Below, piece by piece: positions 1-7,355 of a stretch of DNA of 64,000 bases. Source of the DNA: an uncultured Gammaproteobacteria bacterium. Its GTDB lineage: Bacteria; Pseudomonadota; Gammaproteobacteria; Steroidobacterales; XN24. Positions within the stretch are counted from its first letter, which is position 1. Every line of letters begins with the position of its first letter. Location: NCBI GenBank assembly GCA_937924335.1, contig CALDWW010000055.1, forward strand, positions 88,718-152,717. The letters run 5' to 3'. The notes beneath the pieces are model-generated. The model saw nothing but the letters and a program-made list of their open reading frames with translations, searched no databases and was not told the DNA's origin. Both the position numbers and the translations under genes were made by a program.

Positions 1-386
1 AGATCCCGGATCTCGGTCAACAGCACCTCTTCCTTGGAGGGCGCTGGCGGTGCCGCAGGTTTCTCTTCTTCCTTCTTTTTCAGCGAATTCATGGCTCTTA
101 TCACCATGAAGATAGCGAAGGCTATGATGACGAAGTCCAGTAGTGTCTGGATGAACGCCCCGTAACTGATCAACACCGCCGGCGTCTCGCCGACGGCCTC
201 TTTCAGCGTGATTGCCAGATCGCCGAAATCGACGCCACCGATAAGCATGCCGATCGGCGGCATGATGACGTCCTTTACGAACGAGGACACGATCTTCCCG
301 AAGGCTCCTCCGATGATTATGCCGACCGCCATGTCGACCACGTTGCCGCGCATAGCGAAAGACTTGAACTCTTGCATCATCCCCAT
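1..386 (-). CDS. mscL: Large-conductance mechanosensitive channel MscL (partial, 3' end outside window)
   Basis: MscL forms a homopentameric inner-membrane channel that opens under membrane tension and releases solutes during hypo-osmotic shock. The minus strand reads [20 protein letters not shown] at the start, followed by a first membrane helix ([14 protein letters not shown]), a periplasmic loop with the IMPPIG motif, a second helix ([16 protein letters not shown]) and a basic stretch [10 protein letters not shown] leading to [11 protein letters not shown]. This follows the family from the N terminus into the C-terminal cytoplasmic bundle; only the last few residues are missing at the window edge. 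The ATG at 384-386 is preceded by GGGAGGAGAAG, a strong ribosome binding site. Two further ATGs follow within 11 bases, so the exact start could be two or three codons later. The family assignment is firm. Confidence 0.95.
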   Translation of the reverse strand, partial: MGMMQEFKSFAMRGNVVDMAVGIIIGGAFGKIVSSFVKDVIMPPIGMLIGGVDFGDLAITLKEAVGETPAVLISYGAFIQTLLDFVIIAFAIFMVIRAMNSLKKKEEEKPAAPPAPSKEEVLLTEIRD

Positions 387-492
387 CTTCTCCTCCCCGA
401 GAGTTGTCCTTGGGTCCCAACCAGCCCGGCCGCACCGCCCCTTGGCGATGATGGCAGGCCGACTATATCCACCAACTTACAACACTTGGGGC

Positions 493-1269
493 TCAGGCGT
501 CAGGTCGAAGTGCAGTCAGGAATGCGGCCGGATCATCACCTCTTTCGAGGGCCTCCACGAGGGCCGAGCCGACCACGACTCCCGGCACATGCCGGCCGAT
601 CTCGCTGACCTGGTCGGCGCTCCGGACGCCGAAACCGGCGCAGACCGGGACCTGCGAACTGGACGCCACCCTGTGCAGATACGCGGACAGGTTGCCGCCA
701 CCTCCGGCGTCGCCTCCGGTGATGCCAGTTACGGTGACCGCATACAGGAACCCCCGGCTTGCCCGGCCTGCCGCCGCCAACCTTGCGGCGGTTGTCACGG
801 GGGAGACCAGCTGCACCAGAGCCAGACCCTCGCCAGCGAGCTTCTGGTCCAGTTCCCCGCTTTCGTCCAGCGGCAGGTCGGGAACGATAAACCCGGCCAC
901 GCCCGCGGCACGCGCCTGTCCGGCGAGTTTCCCGAATCCCATCGCCAGCAATGGGTTCAGATAGCTCATCAGGACCACCGGCGCCGATGGCGCCGGATCC
1001 ATGGCGCCGATCTCATCGAGGATCCACTGTAGCGTCACGCCGGCCTCCAGAGCGGCGTGGGAGGCCCTCTGGATCGTGACGCCGTCCGCCATCGGGTCGG
1101 TAAACGGGACACCGACCTCGACCACGTCCGACACCGAGGCGACTTTCGCCAGGTCCGACCGGAACGAAGCCATCGCGGGATAACCGGCCGTGATATAGGA
1201 CACGAGAGCGGTTCGTCCCGCTTCGCCAGACTGGCGGATCGCCTGCTCGATGCGCTGACTGCCGTTCAT
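493..1269 (-). CDS. trpA: Tryptophan synthase alpha chain
   Basis: TrpA cleaves indole-3-glycerol phosphate to indole and glyceraldehyde 3-phosphate and channels indole to TrpB in a cytoplasmic alpha2-beta2 complex. The 258-residue product has the family signature VEVGVPFTDPMADGVTIQRA (the catalytic Glu and Asp lie in this stretch), LMSYLNPLLA, and the phosphate-binding GFGVRSADQV and VVGSALVEAL near the C terminus. The ATG at 1269 overlaps the trpB stop by four bases (ATGA), which suggests translational coupling and rules out the much longer upstream reading of the same frame. It is the last gene of the trp operon. No clear stem-loop terminator was found in the 106 bases before mscL. Confidence 0.96.
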   Translation of the reverse strand: MNGSQRIEQAIRQSGEAGRTALVSYITAGYPAMASFRSDLAKVASVSDVVEVGVPFTDPMADGVTIQRASHAALEAGVTLQWILDEIGAMDPAPSAPVVLMSYLNPLLAMGFGKLAGQARAAGVAGFIVPDLPLDESGELDQKLAGEGLALVQLVSPVTTAARLAAAGRASRGFLYAVTVTGITGGDAGGGGNLSAYLHRVASSSQVPVCAGFGVRSADQVSEIGRHVPGVVVGSALVEALERGDDPAAFLTALRPDA

Positions 1270-2516
1270 CTCGAAGCCTTTTTTGGAGGATATTGGCTGA
1301 GCGTGGGCATGTCCTTGTCGCCACGGCCGGATAGCCCGATGATCACGGTCTTTCCGCGATTCTTGCCAGCCCAGCGGCGCGCGCCCGCGAAAGCGTGAGC
1401 GGTCTCCAGCGCCGGCAGAATACCTTCGAGAGAAGCGCACTGGTCCAGCGCATCCAGGGCCTCATCGTCTGACGCGGTCTGGTACTCGACTCTTCCGATG
1501 GATGCCAATAGTGAATGCTCGGGCCCCACGCCAGGGTAGTCGAGGCCTGCCGAGATCGAGTGCGTCTCCTGGACCTGTCCATGCTCGTCGTGCAGCAGGA
1601 TCGAATAGCTGCCGTGGAGCACACCGGGGCGTCCGTGGCTCAAGGTTGCAGAATTGTCGCCCAGGCCGCCGCCGCGACCACCGGCTTCGATGCCCAGGAG
1701 AGAGACGTCTTGGTCAGCCAGAAACCCGTGGAACAGGCCGATGGCGTTGGAGCCACCGCCCACACAGGCTATGACCGCGTCCGGCAGCTTCCCGCAGTGC
1801 TCCAGGATCTGCGACCTGGACTCCCGCCCGATCACTGCCTGCAACTCACGCACGAGGTAGGGGTAGGGGTGGGGCCCGACCGCGGATCCCAGCAGATAAT
1901 ATGTTTCGACAGGATCCGACACCCAGTCGCGCAACGCCTCGTCAATGGCCGCCCGCAGTGTGCGGTCACCCGAAGTAACCGGGATGACTTCGGCACCGAG
2001 TCGCTTCATCCTGTCAACATTGGGCGCCTGACGCTCGCAGTCGATGGAGCCCATATAGACGACGCACGGCAGGCCCACCCTGGCACAGGCGGCCGCAGAC
2101 GCCACACCGTGCTGACCCGCGCCGGTCTCGGCGACAATCCGGCGGGCGCCAAGCATCTTGGCGAGAAGAGCCTGGCCGAGCGCATTGTTGATCTTGTGAG
2201 CGCCTGTGTGGGCCAGATCCTCGCGCTTTAGCCACACTTCCGCGCCCCATTCCCTGCCGAGCGCGGGGGCGGGCGTGAGCGACGTCGGTCTTCCCGCCCA
2301 GTCACGTAGTTCCGCCGCAAGACAGTCCTGAAAGCCCGGCTCATGCAGATGCTGGTCGATTCCCGCCTGCAATCGGTCAAGGGCCGGTACGAGCGTCTCG
2401 GGGACATAGCGGCCACCGAACGGCCCGAATCGTCCGCGCTCGTCAGGAAGACGGCCGTCAAGCAGTGCCGCGAGCAAGTCCTCGTTTTCAGCTGTCTGGT
2501 CTGCATCAGGGTTCAT
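1266..2516 (-). CDS. trpB: Tryptophan synthase beta chain
   Basis: TrpB is the PLP-dependent beta subunit, joining indole and L-serine to make tryptophan. The protein has 416 residues, slightly longer than the usual 395-405 because of an N-terminal extension before GRFGPFGGRYVPETL. The PLP lysine is K108 in LKREDLAHTGAHKINNALGQ. The phosphate-binding glycine loop CVGGGSNAIG and the C-terminal GLSGRGDKDM are intact. Four-base overlaps at both ends (with trpF upstream and trpA downstream) place it tightly in the operon. This is the standard TrpB1 form that partners TrpA, not the stand-alone TrpB2 type. Confidence 0.97.
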   Translation of the reverse strand: MNPDADQTAENEDLLAALLDGRLPDERGRFGPFGGRYVPETLVPALDRLQAGIDQHLHEPGFQDCLAAELRDWAGRPTSLTPAPALGREWGAEVWLKREDLAHTGAHKINNALGQALLAKMLGARRIVAETGAGQHGVASAAACARVGLPCVVYMGSIDCERQAPNVDRMKRLGAEVIPVTSGDRTLRAAIDEALRDWVSDPVETYYLLGSAVGPHPYPYLVRELQAVIGRESRSQILEHCGKLPDAVIACVGGGSNAIGLFHGFLADQDVSLLGIEAGGRGGGLGDNSATLSHGRPGVLHGSYSILLHDEHGQVQETHSISAGLDYPGVGPEHSLLASIGRVEYQTASDDEALDALDQCASLEGILPALETAHAFAGARRWAGKNRGKTVIIGLSGRGDKDMPTLSQYPPKKASR

Positions 2517-3130
2517 GAGACATCTCCAATGAAATCCTTCTGTCGATCGGCATCGCGAACGGCCTCTACAAATTCTCTGATCAGCCCCGGATCCTTCTTG
2601 CCCCGGGACAGTTCCACACCTGAACTGACATCGACCCCGTATGGCCTGACGGTCCTGATCGCCTCGGCAACATTCCCGGGGTGCAGACCACCGGCGAGGA
2701 TCACCCGCGTCTTCGCGGCCAGCTTACGGGCCTGGGACCAGTCCGCCACCTCCCCGCTGCCGCTGACGGGCCCCTCGAACAGCAGTAGTCGTGGAAGCTT
2801 CTCGGGTACCGGACGGCCTGCCCGGAAGACCGGCAATGGCCGGCAGGGCCCGACGAGCTCGATACGATCAAAGTCCTCGACATCAGTCTGCAAGAACACC
2901 GGATCCAGCACCCTGACGATATCCTCTACCTCATGGCGATCCGGGTGCCGCATTACGGCGACGCTGATGATGCTTTCCGGCAGCGATTCGGCCATGCGGG
3001 CGGCGGCATCGGGCGTTACCCGCCGCGGTGACTCCGCGAACACGAACCCGACCGCGTCCGCTCCCGCGTCGATCGCTGCGTCCAGCATTTCGAAGGAAGA
3101 CAGCCCGCAGATTTTTATCTGCGTCCTCAT
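2513..3130 (-). CDS. trpF: Phosphoribosylanthranilate isomerase
   Basis: TrpF catalyses the Amadori rearrangement of phosphoribosylanthranilate to CdRP in tryptophan synthesis. The 205-residue single-domain (beta/alpha)8 protein starts MRTQIKICGLSSFEMLDAA, where the KICG cysteine is the catalytic general base. It continues with GADAVGFVFAESPRRV and ends with the phosphate-binding ILAGGLHPGNV and the VDVSSGVE motif containing the catalytic Asp. It is a free-standing gene, not fused to trpC as in enteric bacteria. It overlaps trpC upstream and trpB downstream by four bases each, so it sits in the middle of a translationally coupled chain. Confidence 0.96.
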   Translation of the reverse strand: MRTQIKICGLSSFEMLDAAIDAGADAVGFVFAESPRRVTPDAAARMAESLPESIISVAVMRHPDRHEVEDIVRVLDPVFLQTDVEDFDRIELVGPCRPLPVFRAGRPVPEKLPRLLLFEGPVSGSGEVADWSQARKLAAKTRVILAGGLHPGNVAEAIRTVRPYGVDVSSGVELSRGKKDPGLIREFVEAVRDADRQKDFIGDVS

Positions 3131-3969
3131 GCCATCTCTCCGGCAGCGCCACGACCGGCGGCGAGCATGTCCCGAAGCAGCCCTGATGGATCCTCGCAGC
3201 GCATCAGAGCCGTTCCTACCAGCGAGAGTCCGTAGCCAAGTTGCGCTGCGCTGCGAACATCCTCCGCCGCGGCCATGCCGCTCTCCGCCACCTTCGGGTA
3301 GCCGCTCGGGAAGCGATGGGCCAGAGCCGAGAAACGGGCGGGTTCGATCTCCAGTGTTTGCAGGTCCCGGCAGTTCAGACCCAGCAATAACTGGTCAACG
3401 GGGGCCTGGTCTTCCAGGACCGCGCCAGCCCGATCGAGATCGTTTTCGTCGAACGCCTCCAGCAGCGTGAACATCCCCAGCCGGCCGGCAAGGGCGAGCA
3501 GGTCTGCCAGCACATCATCCTCCAGAATCCGGACGATGAGCAGGATGCCGCCGGCGCCGGCGGCGCGGGCTGCGTAGATCTGTATTGGGTCGACAATGAA
3601 ATCCTTGGCCATGGCCGGGATTCCGAGAGGGTCAAGAACGGCTGCGGCCCGACGCAGATGGGACAGGCTGCCACCGAAACGACTGGGCTCTGTCAGAACG
3701 GACACCGCCGCCGCACCCGCCCGGGCGTAGACGCCGGCCCGCGCCTCGATGGCATCACAGTCGGCCGAGAGTACCCCTGCGGAGGGTGAGGTCATCTTGA
3801 TCTCGGCGATCAGGTCAAAACCCGTCGGGCTCAACGCAAGGCGGGGCGGGGGAGGCATGCCTGAGACCGCCGCCGCGAGATCTGCGGACTCCGGGTCCTG
3901 TTGCAGGCTCCTGGCTCGCCGCGCTGAGGCCGCTGCCATCGCCGCGAGAAATTCCGTCGATTCACTCAA
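3127..3969 (-). CDS. trpC: Indole-3-glycerol phosphate synthase, divergent sequence, TTG start
   Basis: TrpC closes the indole ring, converting CdRP to indole-3-glycerol phosphate. The 280-residue protein is more divergent than its neighbours but keeps the residues needed for catalysis: Glu and Lys in LIAEIKMTSPS, Lys in MAKDFIVDP, Glu in TLLEAFDEND, Asn in GLNCRDLQT, and Ser in VAESGMAA. The usual INNRDL motif here reads LNCRDL and the usual GE(S/A)LM reads GTALM. The first possible start is TTG at 3969, five bases after the trpD stop; an in-frame ATG ten codons later is the alternative. It is fully separate from trpF. Assignment rests on motifs plus operon position. Confidence 0.92.
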   Translation of the reverse strand: MSESTEFLAAMAAASARRARSLQQDPESADLAAAVSGMPPPPRLALSPTGFDLIAEIKMTSPSAGVLSADCDAIEARAGVYARAGAAAVSVLTEPSRFGGSLSHLRRAAAVLDPLGIPAMAKDFIVDPIQIYAARAAGAGGILLIVRILEDDVLADLLALAGRLGMFTLLEAFDENDLDRAGAVLEDQAPVDQLLLGLNCRDLQTLEIEPARFSALAHRFPSGYPKVAESGMAAAEDVRSAAQLGYGLSLVGTALMRCEDPSGLLRDMLAAGRGAAGEMA

Positions 3970-3974
3970 GCCCG

Positions 3975-5006
3975 TCAGACCTCATTCCGGCCGTCCCCTG
4001 GAAGCTCGCCTAGCAGACGGGCGGCGGCCCCTTCATCAAGTGTCGCCGCGACTGTTTCGGCGGACTCCGGGGGGCCGGGTGAGCGACCTGTTAGCTCCAG
4101 CACGAGAGCGGCGCCCAATACGAGTGCATCCCGGTGAGGTCCGTGTTCCTCGCCCTGGAAGACGGCCCTGATCCGAGCCGCGTTGCCGGTCGCGTCGCCA
4201 CCCGCGAGATCCTCCGGAGAACAGCGCGGCAACCCCCATTCAGCCGGATCCCGCACGGTCCGGGTCACCTGTCCGGGGGTCACGTCAAACAGCAGGAAGG
4301 GGCCGACCGGCGTAGCTTCGTCCCATCCGGGATCCCCGTGGACCACGAAGGCCCTGGTCAGATCAGTACCTGACAGCGATTGCGCCATCAGTTCGGCCAT
4401 TTCGGCGCTGAACGCGCCGATCAGGTGATAGGGGGGCGCCGCGGGGTTAGTCAGTGGGCCGAGGATATTGAAGACAGTGCGCACCCCCATCGACGAGCGA
4501 ACCGGCGCCACCGACTTCATCGCCGGATGGTAATAGGGCGCGAACAGGAACGAGAATCCGCACCGCTGCAGATAATTCGCTGCCTGGTGCTCATCGAGGG
4601 GTAACGGCATACCCAGCGCTTCGAGCACGTCGGCGCTACCGCTCTTGCTGGAAATCGATCGATTGCCGTGCTTGATGATCGGCACGCCGCAGGCCGCGGC
4701 AAGGAGGGCGGTTCCGGTGGACAGGTTGAGGCTGCCTGACCCGTCCCCGCCGGTGCCGACGACATCGGTCAGCCCTTCGATCACCGGCAATTCAGGGCAT
4801 CTTGCCAGCGAGCGCATGGCGCCCGCCATGCCGCGGATCTCGTCCGCGGTTTCCCCTTTCGAGCGCAAGGCGGCGAGCAACGCGCCGGCCAGGGCCGGCG
4901 GACAATCCGGCTGCGTCAGTGCAACCAGAGTTCGGGCGGCACCGGCTTCGCCGATATCCTGGCCGAGGAGGAGTTGCTCCAGTATCGGGCTAAGCTCTGA
5001 CGGCAT
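3975..5006 (-). CDS. trpD: Anthranilate phosphoribosyltransferase
   Basis: TrpD transfers phosphoribosyl from PRPP to anthranilate, the second step of the branch. The 343-residue protein has the family hallmarks: LTDVVGTGGDGSGSLNLST (PRPP-binding glycine-rich loop), KHGNRSISSKSGSADVLEALG, FLFAPYYHPAMKSVAPVR and FNILGPLTNPA. It is the free-standing form, not fused to the TrpG amidotransferase. Its ATG lies 17 bases inside the end of trpG, so the two genes overlap, and trpC starts five bases after its stop. One peculiarity is FVVHGDPGWDEATP, where the usual motif is VVHG-x-(G/D)-x-DE; the core acidic pair is kept. Confidence 0.96.
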   Translation of the reverse strand: MPSELSPILEQLLLGQDIGEAGAARTLVALTQPDCPPALAGALLAALRSKGETADEIRGMAGAMRSLARCPELPVIEGLTDVVGTGGDGSGSLNLSTGTALLAAACGVPIIKHGNRSISSKSGSADVLEALGMPLPLDEHQAANYLQRCGFSFLFAPYYHPAMKSVAPVRSSMGVRTVFNILGPLTNPAAPPYHLIGAFSAEMAELMAQSLSGTDLTRAFVVHGDPGWDEATPVGPFLLFDVTPGQVTRTVRDPAEWGLPRCSPEDLAGGDATGNAARIRAVFQGEEHGPHRDALVLGAALVLELTGRSPGPPESAETVAATLDEGAAARLLGELPGDGRNEV

Positions 5007-5607
5007 CGACTTTATCCCCCCTGACTGTCAGTTCCCCGCGATCGAGAAAGTTCTTCATCAACTCAGGCCCGTCCGGCGTGAGGACACTCTCGGGATGGAA
5101 CTGCACGCCCTCGATCATCAACTGCCTGTGGCGGATTCCCATGATCTCTCCGTCGGGCGTACGGGCCGTGATCTCCAGGTCACCCGGAAGACCATCCTCC
5201 CTGGCTGCCAGCGAGTGATAGCGCCCCACCAGCATCGGCTGCGGCAGACCGGCGAAAATGCCGCGATCGTCGTGCCTGACCTCCGACGTCTTGCCATGCA
5301 TCAGTTCGCGGGCGGGGACGATAGCACCGCCGAACGCAGCGACTATGCATTGGTGGCCGAGACAGACACCGAGGATCGGGACACGCCCCGTGAACATCTG
5401 GATCATGGCGACGGAATCTCCCGCCTCCGACGGGTTACCCGGCCCGGGAGAGACGATCAGGTGAGTCGGCCGCAATTCCACCGCCTGGTCGACGCCGATC
5501 TGGTCATTGCGGTGGACCAGGACCTCCGCCCCCAGCTCTCGGAAAGCCTGCACGAGATTGAAACTGAAGGAGTCGTAGTTATCTATCAGGAGGATCCGCT
5601 GTCTCAT
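4990..5607 (-). CDS. trpG: Anthranilate synthase component II (glutamine amidotransferase)
   Basis: TrpG is the class I glutamine amidotransferase subunit that feeds ammonia to TrpE. The 205-residue protein begins MRQRILLIDNYDSFSFNLVQ and has the oxyanion PGPGNP motif, the nucleophile elbow LGVCLGHQCI (catalytic Cys) and the C-terminal GVQFHPESVLT with the catalytic His and Glu. It could also serve folate synthesis as PabA, as in many bacteria with a single copy; position between trpE and trpD makes TrpG the better name. It overlaps trpE by four bases (ATGA) and trpD by 17 bases. Confidence 0.95.
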   Translation of the reverse strand: MRQRILLIDNYDSFSFNLVQAFRELGAEVLVHRNDQIGVDQAVELRPTHLIVSPGPGNPSEAGDSVAMIQMFTGRVPILGVCLGHQCIVAAFGGAIVPARELMHGKTSEVRHDDRGIFAGLPQPMLVGRYHSLAAREDGLPGDLEITARTPDGEIMGIRHRQLMIEGVQFHPESVLTPDGPELMKNFLDRGELTVRGDKVDAVRA

Positions 5608-6986
5608 AGCCCGTCCCTCGCAATCTCCAGCGCCTTCTTCAGTATGGCGCTCTTCGCCATCACCTCTGCGTACTCGTTCGCGGGCACGCTGTCGGCTACG
5701 ATGCCGGCGCCGGCCTGATAGCTGTAGCGCTGACCCTCGAACACCAGCGTACGGATGGCGATGGCCTGATCCATACCGCCGGCACGGTCGAAATAACCTA
5801 CCGTCCCCGCATAGAAGCCTCTCCGGCGCGGCTCGTAGGCATCGATCAGCTCCATCGCCTTTACCTTGGGCGCACCGACCAGGGTGCCGGCGGGAAAAGT
5901 CGCGGCAAAAAGATCAAAGGCGTCCAGCCCGGCCTCGATCTCCCCCACGACCCCACTGACCAGGTGCATCACGTGACTGTAACGTTCTATTGCACGGCTC
6001 GGCTGCACGCGTATGGTCCCCGGCACGCCAACACGGCCGAGATCGTTGCGGGCCAGATCCACCAGCATCACGTGTTCTGCCGCTTCTTTGGGGTCTGCAA
6101 GCAACTCGCGTTCGTACTCGCGGTCCTGCTCTGTGTTTGCACCACGCGGCCGGGTGCCGGCGATGGGCCGGAGCGCGGCGGAACGGCCGTTCAATCGCAC
6201 CAGGGCCTCCGGTGACGAACCGGCGATGGCCGTGTCGCCGAATTCCAGGAAGTACATGTAGGGTGACGGATTCAGCAGGCGCAGGGCCCGGTATGCCTCG
6301 AAGGGATGCAGGCTGCATTCGCCGGAAAAACAGATGGAAAGGACGAGTTGGTACACGTCGCCGACACGTATGTGTCGCTTCGCGGCCTCGACTGCGTCCA
6401 TGAAAGTCTCGCCGCTCATGCTGGCATCCGGCGCGGCGAAGCGTCCATGCCGCCTGGCCGGGATGCCGGCCTGCAGAGCACGCACGACGTCATCCCGGAC
6501 GGCTCGCCTCTCAGCCTCGGAGCCGGCATGCAGCAGCGCTGCGCGTCTCGTGAGGTGGTCGAAGACCAATACGCTGGAGGGAGCAAGCCAGACAGCCTCT
6601 GCTTGCTCTCCGGCCGGAGTCGGCGGTCCGGGAAGCCGCTCGAAGTGGCGGACGATGTCATAGGCCGCCGCCCCCACCATCCCGCCCTGGAAGGGCAGTT
6701 CATCCAGGGCCGGCGTCAGCTCGGGCGTGGCCGCCAATGCCGCGCGCATGTAGGCGAGCAGCTCGGCCGTGCTGTCGGGCCTGGGGTGAGTCTGGGAGCC
6801 AATATGGAATCCGGCGGCGTCCAGCCTGATCTCGACGGCATCTCCGAAGCCGAGGAACGAATATCGCGCCAGGCGCTCACCGCCCTCTACGCTTTCAAGG
6901 AGAAAACGTGGTTGGAACGACGCGAGCTTCAGGTAGGCCGATACCGGGGTATCCAGATCGGCAGCTATGTCGAATGGCGGCTCCAT
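5604..6986 (-). CDS. trpE: Anthranilate synthase component I
   Basis: TrpE converts chorismate to anthranilate, the committed step of tryptophan synthesis. The 460-residue protein has the N-terminal feedback motif FLLES at about residues 29-33, which in this family contributes to the tryptophan site, and the chorismate-binding domain with PSPYMYFLEFGDTAIAGSSP, PIAGTRPRG, HVMLVDLARNDLGRV and FPAGTLVGAPKVKAMELI. The start was set at ATG 6986 because GGAGG lies five bases upstream; the TTG codon just before it is too close to that site. It is the first structural gene after the trpL attenuator and overlaps trpG by four bases. The FLLES motif predicts that the enzyme is also feedback-inhibited. 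Confidence 0.96.
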   Translation of the reverse strand: MEPPFDIAADLDTPVSAYLKLASFQPRFLLESVEGGERLARYSFLGFGDAVEIRLDAAGFHIGSQTHPRPDSTAELLAYMRAALAATPELTPALDELPFQGGMVGAAAYDIVRHFERLPGPPTPAGEQAEAVWLAPSSVLVFDHLTRRAALLHAGSEAERRAVRDDVVRALQAGIPARRHGRFAAPDASMSGETFMDAVEAAKRHIRVGDVYQLVLSICFSGECSLHPFEAYRALRLLNPSPYMYFLEFGDTAIAGSSPEALVRLNGRSAALRPIAGTRPRGANTEQDREYERELLADPKEAAEHVMLVDLARNDLGRVGVPGTIRVQPSRAIERYSHVMHLVSGVVGEIEAGLDAFDLFAATFPAGTLVGAPKVKAMELIDAYEPRRRGFYAGTVGYFDRAGGMDQAIAIRTLVFEGQRYSYQAGAGIVADSVPANEYAEVMAKSAILKKALEIARDGL

Positions 6987-7029
6987 CAATTCCTCCCTCT
7001 TGATCCGCGGTCCGGGGGGAGGTTCATCG

Positions 7030-7064
7030 AAAAACCCATCCCCTTGAGGCTGCGGAGATGGGTT
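7030..7064 (-). terminator. trp attenuator: intrinsic terminator in the trpE leader
   Basis: On the minus strand AACCCATCTCC (7064-7054) pairs with GGGGATGGGTT (7043-7033) around a ten-base loop, giving an 11-bp stem with one G-U pair, followed directly by five T residues (7034-7030). It lies 44 bases before the trpE start. The upstream segment GGAGCGGGT (7113-7105) can pair with ACCCATCTCC, the 5' arm of the terminator, and so form an antiterminator. This is the mutually exclusive geometry expected for ribosome-mediated attenuation. The structure was folded by eye, without energy calculation. Confidence 0.85.
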
Positions 7065-7088
7065 CGTGCGGTCAGCTAATTCAGAGGA

Positions 7089-7163
7089 TCAACCGAGCGC
7101 CCGCACCCGCTCCGGGGCGACAGGCCACCAGTGCCAGTGGAGTTTGTCGGCGATCTTTGACAT
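7089..7163 (-). CDS. trpL: trp operon leader peptide
   Basis: A 24-codon frame reads MSKIADKLHWHWWPVAPERV and ends ALG-stop. Trp codons lie at positions 10, 12 and 13, interrupted only by His. Three Trp codons in 24 is far above chance, and they sit just before a segment (7119-7098) that can form the 1:2 pause stem CGCCC/GGGCG overlapping the antiterminator arm. A ribosome stalled there for lack of Trp-tRNA would free GGAGCGGGT to pair with the terminator 5' arm and let transcription enter trpE. There is no convincing Shine-Dalgarno before this ATG, and an in-frame ATG at 7190 could extend the peptide by nine residues. It is too short for ordinary gene callers. Confidence 0.78.
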   Translation of the reverse strand: MSKIADKLHWHWWPVAPERVRALG

Positions 7164-7170
7164 CCCGACC

Positions 7171-7198
7171 AGTGTATCCACGTGCCGCATCGCGTCAA
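7171..7198 (-). promoter_or_regulatory. Candidate trp operon promoter
   Basis: TTGACG (7198-7193) and TACACT (7176-7171) are separated by 16 bases on the minus strand. They match the sigma-70 -35 box at five of six and the -10 box at four of six positions. A start seven bases further on would fall about at the trpL ATG (7163), implying a leaderless or very short leader. If so, the longer 7190 version of trpL would not be transcribed. No TrpR-like palindrome was seen over the promoter. Confidence 0.45.
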
Positions 7199-7355
7199 GC
7201 CCGATTGTGCAGCAGACGCAGGCTAAGAGGATAGGTATGGTCTTCGCCGGCCTACCCACTGGCCGCTGCGATCACGATCACTCCCCACGCGCCTGTGCTG
7301 ACGAAGATCAGCTATGGCAGCTCATGGCCCACCAGCGATCCGCGGGCCGCATCTC

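Noticed and set aside
2343..3470. A 375-codon plus-strand frame opposite trpB-trpF-trpC
   Set aside because: Antisense shadow rich in Ser, Arg and Pro, crossing three genes with firm assignments.
7141..7200. A TrpR operator over the trp promoter
   Set aside because: No palindrome resembling CTAGTTAACTAG occurs over the -35/-10 region.
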